33,706 bases of DNA, taken from the NCBI GenBank assembly GCA_028277745.1, contig JANQFR010000008.1, forward strand, positions 1 to 33,706. The letters run 5' to 3'. Shown here in pieces: positions 24,927 through 31,495 of the stretch; position 1 is the first letter of the stretch, and the number at the start of each line of letters is the position of its first letter. The position numbers and the translations under genes were made by a program. This stretch comes from Phycisphaeraceae bacterium. Lineage in GTDB: Bacteria > Planctomycetota > Phycisphaerae > Phycisphaerales > Phycisphaeraceae. A model generated the notes under the pieces. The model searched no databases. It had not been told where the DNA came from and saw nothing but the letters and a program-made list of their open reading frames with translations.

Positions 24927-26139
24927 CGCCGCCATCCCCCCCGAAGACACCCCGCCCGTCGCCGCGCGCCCGCCGCATCGGCCGCGCCGCAGCTATTTCG
25001 CCGGTCTGATGTACGACACCTTCGGCCGCACCGGCGCGATAGTCGGGCTGGCCTGGGTCGGCGTGATCGCGTTCTGCGCCGTCTTCGCTCCTTTGCTGGC
25101 TAACAGCCACCCTATCCTGATGCGGACCGCCGACGGGCAACTCTCCAGCCCGCTCCTGCGCTATCTCACCCCGGCCGACGTGACGCTGCTGGCCATGGTC
25201 CCGGTGACGGTCGTGTTGCTCCTGTTGCGTCGCGTCGGCGCGGGCAAACGGATACTCATATTTCTGGCGACGCTGGCGGCCGTGATCATCTTGTCGGTTC
25301 TGTTTGTCCGTCCGCCGTTGACCGTGGTGTACGACCAATACCGCCAGATGGATCAGCGCGGCGAGATCGCCTGGGCGATCTACACCCCGATCCCTTACTC
25401 CGCCAGCGACCGGCTGCAGGACCAGCCCGCCAAACGGCTGGTCGCGCCGAGCCGCGAGCACCTGCTGGGCACCGAAGACAACCGAGCCGACGTCTTGAGC
25501 CGGATGATCCACGCCAGCCGCGTCGCGTTGGCGGTCGGGTTCATCGCCACCGGCATCGCGCTGATCATCGGCGTGATCCTGGGCGGACTGATGGGCTACT
25601 TCTCGGGGATCGTCGATCTGCTGGGGATGCGGCTGGTCGAGATTTTCGAAGCCATCCCCCAGCTTTATCTGCTATTGACCTTCGTCGCGTTTTTCCCGCG
25701 GAACCTGTACATCATCATGGCGATCATCGGGGTGACCGGATGGACGGGCTACACGCGCTTCACGCGGGCGGAGTTCCTGAAGCTGCGGCAACAGGACTTC
25801 GTACAGGCCGCCAAGGCCTCCGGGTTGCCGCTGTGGTCGATCCTGTTCCGTCACATGCTGCCCAACGGTGTGGCGCCGGTGCTTGTGACCGCGAGCTTCG
25901 GGGTCGCGTCGGCGATCCTTGCCGAAGCCACCCTCAGCTTCCTGGGGCTCGGCCTGGTCGACGAGCCCAGCTGGGGCCAGATGCTCAACCAGGCGGTCGG
26001 CTCCAGCGGGGGCTTCACCTGGTGGATGGCCATCTTCCCCGGCGGGGCGATCTTCCTCACCGTGTTCGCTTACAACCTCATCGGCGAAGCCCTGCGCGAC
26101 GCGATCGATCCGCACACCCGAAAGGCCCCCGCCGCATGA
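24919..26139 (+). CDS. ABC importer permease, DppC/OppC type, with two extra membrane helices
   Basis: A 406-residue permease, about 100 longer than usual OppC proteins. Helix 1 is near 39-61. An insertion follows with two additional hydrophobic segments (about 87-103 and 111-130) and a hydrophilic stretch. The family core resumes at HLLGTEDNRADVLSRMIHASRVALAVG (181-207), a variant of the usual GTDxxGRDVLSR motif. The EAA loop is FLKLRQQDFVQAAKASGLP (286-304) and the end has EATLSFLGLGLVDEPSWGQML. It overlaps the upstream permease by 8 bp and the downstream ATPase by ATGA. It would pair with the preceding permease as the transmembrane channel. Confidence 0.92.
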   Translation: MSSAAIPPEDTPPVAARPPHRPRRSYFAGLMYDTFGRTGAIVGLAWVGVIAFCAVFAPLLANSHPILMRTADGQLSSPLLRYLTPADVTLLAMVPVTVVLLLLRRVGAGKRILIFLATLAAVIILSVLFVRPPLTVVYDQYRQMDQRGEIAWAIYTPIPYSASDRLQDQPAKRLVAPSREHLLGTEDNRADVLSRMIHASRVALAVGFIATGIALIIGVILGGLMGYFSGIVDLLGMRLVEIFEAIPQLYLLLTFVAFFPRNLYIIMAIIGVTGWTGYTRFTRAEFLKLRQQDFVQAAKASGLPLWSILFRHMLPNGVAPVLVTASFGVASAILAEATLSFLGLGLVDEPSWGQMLNQAVGSSGGFTWWMAIFPGGAIFLTVFAYNLIGEALRDAIDPHTRKAPAA

Positions 26140-27209
26140 GCGACGCCGAACCGATCCTGACCATCGAAGACCTCGCCGTCAGCTTCCCGGGGCCGCCCGG
26201 CCAACGCCGCACGCAGGCGGTCGACCGCGTCAACCTTTCGATCTATCCCAAGCAGACTCTCGCGGTGGTCGGTGAATCCGGCTCGGGCAAGTCGGTCTCG
26301 GCGATGTCCATCCTCCGGCTGATCCCCTGCCCCCCCGGCCGGATCGACTCCGGCCGCATCCTCTGGAAACCCGATCCCCGCTCCCCCGCCGACGACCTGC
26401 TCCGATTCACCGACAAACAGATGCGCAGCGTGCGCGGCAACCAGATCGCCATGATCTTCCAGGAGCCGATGACCTCGCTCAATCCGGTCTACACCGTTGG
26501 TGAGCAGATCCTCGAAGCCGTGCTGCTGCACCAGCAGGTGACCCGGGCGGACGCCGTCGTGATCGCGGAACGCGCCTTGAAAGATGTCGGCATCGCCGAT
26601 CCCGCCGGCCGGCTCAAAGAGTACCCCCATCAGCTCTCGGGCGGGATGCGGCAACGGGTGATGATCGCCATGGCCCTCGCCTGCGAGCCCCGCCTCCTCC
26701 TGGCCGACGAGCCCACCACCGCCCTCGACGTCACCATCCAGGCTCAGATCCTCGAGCTGCTGCGCAAGCTGCAACACAATAAAAACATGTCGATCCTGTT
26801 GATCACGCACGACCTGGGCGTGGTTGCGGAGAACGCGGATGTCGTGGCCGTCATGTACGCCGGCCGCGTGGTGGAATACGCCGACGTGCAGACCCTCTTC
26901 ACCCGCCCGCTTCATCCTTACACCCGCGGCCTGCTCCGCTCCATGCCGGTGCTGGGCCAGAACGTCGACCGCCTCGATACGGTCATGGACGGCGCCACTA
27001 TTCCCGACGATTTCCCCGCCGGGTACAAGGTGGCTGCTCATATCGAAGACGCCAACCCCCCCGACGGCTACGGCGGGCCGAATGCTTATCTGTACGAAGT
27101 CGAGCCTTCCCACTGGGTCCTCTGCGAAGCGGACGCCGCCAAGCGCGGCATGAAGACGCCGCCGCACGTCGACGTGATCCGCAGGGCCGCGGACGCGGTC
27201 GCATCCTGA
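26136..27209 (+). CDS. ABC importer ATPase, DppD/OppD type
   Basis: This 357-residue ATPase powers the importer. Walker A is GESGSGKS (46-53), the Q loop region is [13 protein letters not shown], the signature [15 protein letters not shown], Walker [14 protein letters not shown], and the switch [10 protein letters not shown]-terminal oligopeptide-transporter extension is present ([15 protein letters not shown]), but the cysteine-rich region usual in this family is absent, leaving only one cysteine (WVLCEAD). The ATG at 26136 overlaps the upstream stop (ATGA); the longer open frame upstream is overlap with the permease gene. No second ATPase (DppF/OppF) follows, so it may act as a homodimer or share a partner encoded elsewhere. 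Confidence 0.92.
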   Translation: MSDAEPILTIEDLAVSFPGPPGQRRTQAVDRVNLSIYPKQTLAVVGESGSGKSVSAMSILRLIPCPPGRIDSGRILWKPDPRSPADDLLRFTDKQMRSVRGNQIAMIFQEPMTSLNPVYTVGEQILEAVLLHQQVTRADAVVIAERALKDVGIADPAGRLKEYPHQLSGGMRQRVMIAMALACEPRLLLADEPTTALDVTIQAQILELLRKLQHNKNMSILLITHDLGVVAENADVVAVMYAGRVVEYADVQTLFTRPLHPYTRGLLRSMPVLGQNVDRLDTVMDGATIPDDFPAGYKVAAHIEDANPPDGYGGPNAYLYEVEPSHWVLCEADAAKRGMKTPPHVDVIRRAADAVAS

Positions 27210-27264
27210 CGCCTTCGCCAGCCATTGATCACGTGGTTTGGCGGCGCCTGCCCTGTGTTGTCCG

Positions 27265-27744
27265 TTATCGCTTGGTCAGTCCCACCACCGCCTGCTCCAC
27301 CAACGCTTCGACCGGCGTCGACGCGTCCAGGATCAACGCCTCGTCTTCACCCGGTTCTTCTAGCGCATCGAACTGGCTGCGAAGCAGCGTCGCGGGCATA
27401 AAGTGTTCCCGCCGCCGCATCCGCGCGTCGATCGTGTCGAAGTCTGTGCGCAGGTAGACCCAATGCAAGCCATCCACGCCGTTCGCCAGTTGTTGACGGT
27501 AGACCTGTTTCAAGGCGGAGCACGCCAACACCATCGGCCCGCTTTCCTTCACCATCGTGTTGAGGCCGTCCAGCCACGGCCGGCGGTCGGCGTCGGTCAG
27601 CGGCGTCCCGGAGCGCATCTTGTCGATATTGGCCGGTGGGTGGAAGTCATCCGCGTCTCGAAACGTCGCGCCGAGCCGCTCCGCCAGCGCACGGCCGATG
27701 GTCGACTTGCCGCACCCGCTTACGCCCATCACCACCACGCGCAT
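27265..27744 (-). CDS. gntK: Gluconokinase
   Basis: A 159-residue P-loop kinase that phosphorylates D-gluconate to 6-phosphogluconate in the cytoplasm. Walker A is GVSGCGKST (7-15). Family blocks are FRDADDFHPPANIDKMRSGTPLTDADR and WLDGL, then VLACSALKQVYR, VYLRTDFDTIDAR, REHFMPATLLRSQFDALEEP; length is normal for GntK. The start at 27744 lies 2 bases after the stop of the upstream beta-helix protein gene, so the two are co-transcribed. The open frame extends far upstream, but that part is overlap with the beta-helix gene. It converges with the importer ATPase gene across 55 bp. Confidence 0.93.
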   Translation of the reverse strand: MRVVVMGVSGCGKSTIGRALAERLGATFRDADDFHPPANIDKMRSGTPLTDADRRPWLDGLNTMVKESGPMVLACSALKQVYRQQLANGVDGLHWVYLRTDFDTIDARMRRREHFMPATLLRSQFDALEEPGEDEALILDASTPVEALVEQAVVGLTKR

Positions 27745-27746
27745 GG

Positions 27747-29279
27747 TCAGCGGTCTTCCCGCGTTGAGGCCAGGCGGTGTTGCTGCTGCGCTTCGTGGAT
27801 GTTGGCGGGCGTCAGGTGGCCGGGGTCGATGGCTTCGAACCAGACGCCTTGGCCGCTGGTGTCGCCGGGCTGGACGGTGGTCAGGCCGACGACGTTCATC
27901 GACGCCGGCCCAAACCCCGGCGGCGGCGGACCCAGCGGCCGCTGGGCGCGGATGTTCCAGAAGGTGCCCCGAGCTCCGCAGTGTCGGCCGCGGTTTTTCC
28001 CGCCCCCGCTCCGCCACAGCCGCCGGCCCGCGCCCGCGTCGAGGTTGGTGAACACGTTGTCGTACGGCGACCGCTTGTGGTGATCGAGGCTCAGGTCAAC
28101 GCCCCGCCCGTTGGAGATGACGTTGCCGGCGCTGTGGCTCACCGTGATGTCGTGGATGAACCGTGTGCGGTAATCGAAGCGGGTGTACAGCATGTCCTGG
28201 CCGCCGATCGTGGCGCCATGATGACCGGTCGCTCCGTGTCGGTCGGGCTTGCGGGAGGATTCGAAAACCACGCCGTCGATCGTGCAGTACCACCCCCGGA
28301 CGAAGAGGCCGCTGTCGGCGTTGACGATCTTGATGTCGCGCACCCAGCAATCGGCGACGTTGCCGAACGCGATGGCGTTGTAGCCCTGCTCGGTGAAGTG
28401 CCCGCCGTAGTCGGTCGGCGGGAACTCGAATGTCATCGATTCGATGCCCGATCCGCGCACCTGGGGCGCCCATTGCCGGACCTGGGGGCTCCATTCCGGG
28501 CGGATGTCGAACCGCAGCGGCCGATCGATCTCAACCTGATCGTCCCGGATCGAGACGACGTTGCAGACCAGCGACGCCTTCTGGTTCGGCACGTCATCGA
28601 TGGGGCCGGGGTCCTCGGAGTACAAATGTCGCACCAGCGATTGATCCGCGTCATCCCGCAACAGGATCTGTATCGTGTCCCCCACTTTCAACGACTCGGG
28701 CGACGCGACGCGGATCCGCCTTGCGCCGCGTCGGGCCGGGCCGGTGATCGGCGTCAGCACCCGGTTCGCATAGTCTCCGTGTAACCTGAGGAACCCGCCC
28801 GACCAGGAATAATGGCTGGTGGGTCGGCCGGCGGAGTTCGTAGTCATCCTCGACTTCACCGCTTCGAGCGGACGCGGGAAATACAACGTCGTTTGATCGA
28901 CCCCCTCCCCCCGCAGCACGATGCCGGGCTTGTTGATGTCCACCACGCTGGTGATCCGGTAAAGGCCGGCGGGCAGCAGGATGGCGCCGGCGTCGGTCGC
29001 GGCGATCGCCCGACGCAGGGCTTCGGTGTCGTCATGCTCCCCATCGCCCACCGCGCCGAAGTCGCGCACGTCCGCGGCCACCGGCAAAGTCGGCAACGTT
29101 GCCTCGCCCCGGCGATAACCCGCGTACGAGACGTCCGGCAGGCGCCCGGCCGGGTCCCACAGTTCGCCTGTCTCGCCCCATAGATCGGATGTCTGTTGGG
29201 CGGACGCCGTGGAGCCGGCGATCAAAATGATCAGGATCGCCGCGGCCAGCCTTACGCCCGACGAGGTCGCTGCGATCAT
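27747..29279 (-). CDS. Secreted right-handed beta-helix protein (pectate lyase-like)
   Basis: About 510 residues. From the chosen ATG at 29279 there is a signal peptide with hydrophobic core LAAAILIILIAG and likely cleavage after STASA. The start of the helix domain is ADVRDFGAVGDGEHDDTEALRRAIAATDAGAILLPAGLYRI, the hallmark of the pectate_lyase_3/GH28-related family. Further rungs follow, such as NVADCWVRDIKIVNADSG and FIHDITVSHSAGNVIS. It probably binds or cleaves a polysaccharide outside the cytoplasm. The frame is open upstream to 29378, but those residues are not signal-peptide-like. Coupling to gluconokinase suggests sugar-acid metabolism, though enzymatic activity is not shown by recognisable catalytic residues. 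Confidence 0.78.
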   Translation of the reverse strand: MIAATSSGVRLAAAILIILIAGSTASAQQTSDLWGETGELWDPAGRLPDVSYAGYRRGEATLPTLPVAADVRDFGAVGDGEHDDTEALRRAIAATDAGAILLPAGLYRITSVVDINKPGIVLRGEGVDQTTLYFPRPLEAVKSRMTTNSAGRPTSHYSWSGGFLRLHGDYANRVLTPITGPARRGARRIRVASPESLKVGDTIQILLRDDADQSLVRHLYSEDPGPIDDVPNQKASLVCNVVSIRDDQVEIDRPLRFDIRPEWSPQVRQWAPQVRGSGIESMTFEFPPTDYGGHFTEQGYNAIAFGNVADCWVRDIKIVNADSGLFVRGWYCTIDGVVFESSRKPDRHGATGHHGATIGGQDMLYTRFDYRTRFIHDITVSHSAGNVISNGRGVDLSLDHHKRSPYDNVFTNLDAGAGRRLWRSGGGKNRGRHCGARGTFWNIRAQRPLGPPPPGFGPASMNVVGLTTVQPGDTSGQGVWFEAIDPGHLTPANIHEAQQQHRLASTREDR

Positions 29280-29424
29280 GAACGGATCCGGGAGTCCCAA
29301 ACGGTCTGTTTTTCGGTGGAGCACAGCGTTTTCCAGCACTCGACCTTGCCGGCCGGGAGTGGAGAAACGCCGGAACATCGAGGCTTGAATCAGGATTCAG
29401 GCATCAAGCGGCGGATGCGACAAA

Positions 29425-29497
29425 TACCCCGTACCGGATTTGAACCGGTGTCGCCGCCGTGAGAGGGCGGTGTCCTAGGCCACTAGACGAACGGGGC
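29425..29497 (-). tRNA. tRNA-Glu (anticodon CUC)
   Basis: A 73-base cloverleaf folds on the minus strand. The acceptor is GCCCCGU/ACGGGGU, the D stem GUCU/GGAC (with U11-A24 and U13-G22, typical of tRNA-Glu), the anticodon stem CCGCC/GGCGG with loop CUCUCAC, and the T arm ACCGG-UUCAAAU-CCGGU. The anticodon is CUC. The first acceptor pair is G1-U72, not G1-C72. CCA is not encoded. No integration scar or direct repeat was noticed beside it. Confidence 0.95.
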
Positions 29498-29541
29498 GTC
29501 GGCGAAGTCGGCCGGAGGGACGATTTTAGCAAAGTTCAGGC

Positions 29542-30534
29542 TCACGCCAAGCGGCGGACCCGGTCGGGCGAGAGGCCCAGCGCTCGCCAGTGCGGCCGCA
29601 TGTCGTCGAGCCAGCGGCGGGCGTCGGTGGCGTAGCCGGCGGTGGGCTTCAGGCTTGGGACCTGGTGCTGGAAGAACGCGTTGAACCGGGCCATGAGTAG
29701 TTCGCGCGTGTACTTGGCGGTCATGGAGGCCAGGGCCGTCGGCAGGTGGCCGCCGTCGGCGTTGGTCTGGAAGGTGACCGTCATCTGACGGCCGGCCCCG
29801 ACCAGCCGATAGGCGGAACGGGTCGCAGACTCGCCCAGGACCGTCAACTCAACGGCGGGAAAGTTCTGTTGCAGCAGGTCGCGGTAAGACGTGCGCCCCC
29901 CTTGCCGGTCGACGGCGACATGGGCGTGGCGATTTCCGAAGTGCTCCCAGATGTGCTGCAGGTGGGCGGCGACAAAGGCGAAACTCACTGCCGCCTTCGA
30001 GCGCGTCGCGGCGACCATGTGGTTGAACCGGTCCTCGAACACCACCGCCACCCCGAGGTCGGCCAGGCGGACGCCTTGTCGTTGGGCGTCTTTAGCGAGC
30101 ATGGATCGGCTGACCGCCAACTCGCCGGCGGTGTGGGTGGTCGGCAACTCCTGCCACGGCCGGCCTTCGGTGGGGGCGTACCAGGGCAGGGCGGCGAGGT
30201 CTTCATGGCACGATTCGCCCAGCGCGGTGAGGTAGTCATTCACATGAGCCGCCTGCCTGCCGGCGAATCCGTTGAACGACAGACAGCCGTGTTCGAGGTG
30301 CTTGACGCCGGCGGCCTTGGTCGTGAGCTTTTTCGAGTCGTTGACCGGGATGCGCCCGCGGCGTTTGGACAAGGTGCGGCAGACCGTGCCGCTGAGGAGG
30401 GCCCACAGGTCGGGCGGGCCCGTGTCCGGGTCGTGCCGGTCAAGGGTGAATACCGTGCGCGCGACCGTGAGCGGGCCGAGCATCGGGCCGTAGCCCGCTT
30501 CGTCGATGCCGGCGTAGACATACATGCCGACCAT
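29542..30534 (-). CDS. Ribonuclease HII-like protein with altered GRG motif
   Basis: This 330-residue protein aligns by eye with RNase HII, which cuts RNA/DNA hybrids and single ribonucleotides in DNA. Conserved blocks are YAGIDEAGYGPMLGPL (7-22, Asp11 and Glu12), VNDSKKL (64-70), VAVDRQGGR (Asp209), TNADGGHLPTALASMTAKYTRELL (Asp260) and GYATDARRWLDDMRPHW near the C terminus. All four acidic catalytic positions seem present. The GRG motif of DEAGRGP, which reads the 2'-OH of the ribonucleotide, is GYG here. The protein is over 100 residues longer than typical RNase HII, with extra sequence between about 75 and 200. An in-frame ATG at 30525 is an alternative start. Confidence 0.75.
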   Translation of the reverse strand: MVGMYVYAGIDEAGYGPMLGPLTVARTVFTLDRHDPDTGPPDLWALLSGTVCRTLSKRRGRIPVNDSKKLTTKAAGVKHLEHGCLSFNGFAGRQAAHVNDYLTALGESCHEDLAALPWYAPTEGRPWQELPTTHTAGELAVSRSMLAKDAQRQGVRLADLGVAVVFEDRFNHMVAATRSKAAVSFAFVAAHLQHIWEHFGNRHAHVAVDRQGGRTSYRDLLQQNFPAVELTVLGESATRSAYRLVGAGRQMTVTFQTNADGGHLPTALASMTAKYTRELLMARFNAFFQHQVPSLKPTAGYATDARRWLDDMRPHWRALGLSPDRVRRLA

Positions 30535-30549
30535 GGTATCGCCCGCCGG

Positions 30550-31380
30550 TCAAACCGGCGGCTCAGGCCGGCGGCGCCGATCGCGGTGAGCCGTGGGGGT
30601 GAGCCCGGTTTTCTGTTTGACGTATCGGCAGAAGTAATTGGGGTCGGGGAAGCCGCATTGGGCCGCGACGGCCGCGATCTTGGCGTCGGTCTGTGTCAGT
30701 AGGTCGATGGCTGTGGCGAGCCGGTGATCCTGCTTCAGGTCGCGGAACGACCGCCCGGTCAGTTCCGCGACCAGATGGCTGGTTCGGGAGACGGAGAGCG
30801 CCAAGTGGTCGGCCAGGTCGGCGAGGGACGGGTCGCTCCGCAGATTGGTGCGGAGAAACCGCTCGATCCGGGCCTCCCGCGGGTCGAGTTCGGCGGGGCG
30901 GTCGGCATCGAGCCGATGCAGCACGTCCAGGAGATAGCTCTGCAGCGGCAACGCGGCGGCCAGGGCGTGATCGATCGCGGGTTGATCCCACATCGTCAAG
31001 ACCCGCGGCTGCCGGTCCCGACGGCGGAATTGCCCCAGGAAGACGACTGCCAGCAGGGCGCCGTGCTCCGTGACCGGCACGATCACCTCGTCGGCCCCCG
31101 CGTGGCAGGTCCGCACGATCGGGCCGCCGCCGGGCGGGCAGTCGTCATACAGCCGCTGATGGTCCCACCGCATGCAGGCCTCCAGCTTCCGGTTTTTGAC
31201 CTGCTCGCAGAACCCGCTGCGGTGCAGCCTGAAACGCGAGGGGGTGATCCTTCCCCACCGGCTGGACAACGGTCGAAAACACAATTCCAACCCCGTGCTG
31301 CGTTCTGTCGCGGCGAAGACCCGGTCCAGTTCATCCCGCAAAGGGCTCGGATCCGGCGGAATCTCGTGTTTTCTGTTCAT
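30550..31380 (-). CDS. AraC-family regulator with PocR-like sensory domain
   Basis: A 276-residue transcription factor. Residues ~15-150 look like a PocR ligand-binding domain: FCEQVKNRKLEACMRWD and the TCHAGADEVIVPVTEHGALLAVVFLGQF block (91-118). Residues ~175-268 hold two AraC helix-turn-helix motifs (SLADLADHLALSVSRTSHLVAELTG and IAAVAAQCGFPDPNYFCRYVKQKTGLTPT). PocR domains bind small metabolites in characterised cases; the ligand here is unknown. The gene diverges from the FAD oxidoreductase gene across 115 bp, so that gene is its likely target. The ATG at 31380 has no ribosome-binding site and is only 8 bases from a perfect TATAAT. Confidence 0.88.
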   Translation of the reverse strand: MNRKHEIPPDPSPLRDELDRVFAATERSTGLELCFRPLSSRWGRITPSRFRLHRSGFCEQVKNRKLEACMRWDHQRLYDDCPPGGGPIVRTCHAGADEVIVPVTEHGALLAVVFLGQFRRRDRQPRVLTMWDQPAIDHALAAALPLQSYLLDVLHRLDADRPAELDPREARIERFLRTNLRSDPSLADLADHLALSVSRTSHLVAELTGRSFRDLKQDHRLATAIDLLTQTDAKIAAVAAQCGFPDPNYFCRYVKQKTGLTPTAHRDRRRRPEPPV

Positions 31381-31388
31381 TTATGGCG

Positions 31389-31417
31389 ATTATAGCTTAT
31401 TTATCCAGTTAAATGGC
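31389..31417 (-). promoter_or_regulatory. Promoter of the AraC-type gene with overlapping direct repeats
   Basis: On the minus strand, a perfect TATAAT (31394-31389) is preceded at 17 bases by GCCATT (31417-31412), a poor -35. Transcription would start one or two bases before the ATG at 31380, predicting a leaderless message. ATGGCG occurs twice on the plus strand (31383-31388 and 31413-31418), 30 bases apart, one copy between the -10 box and the start codon and the other at the -35. These are candidate AraC-type operator half-sites. The 115-bp gap is markedly AT-richer than its surroundings. Confidence 0.45.
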
Positions 31418-31495
31418 GTATTGTTCGCTACAGCGTCCCGCCCTCGGCAGGTACATTGAACCGTTCGTCATAAACGATCAGAAAAGGTGAAATCG

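Noticed and set aside
27745..28017. 91-codon N-terminal extension of gluconokinase
   Set aside because: Overlaps the beta-helix gene on the same strand; the kinase fold begins exactly at the ATG at 27744.
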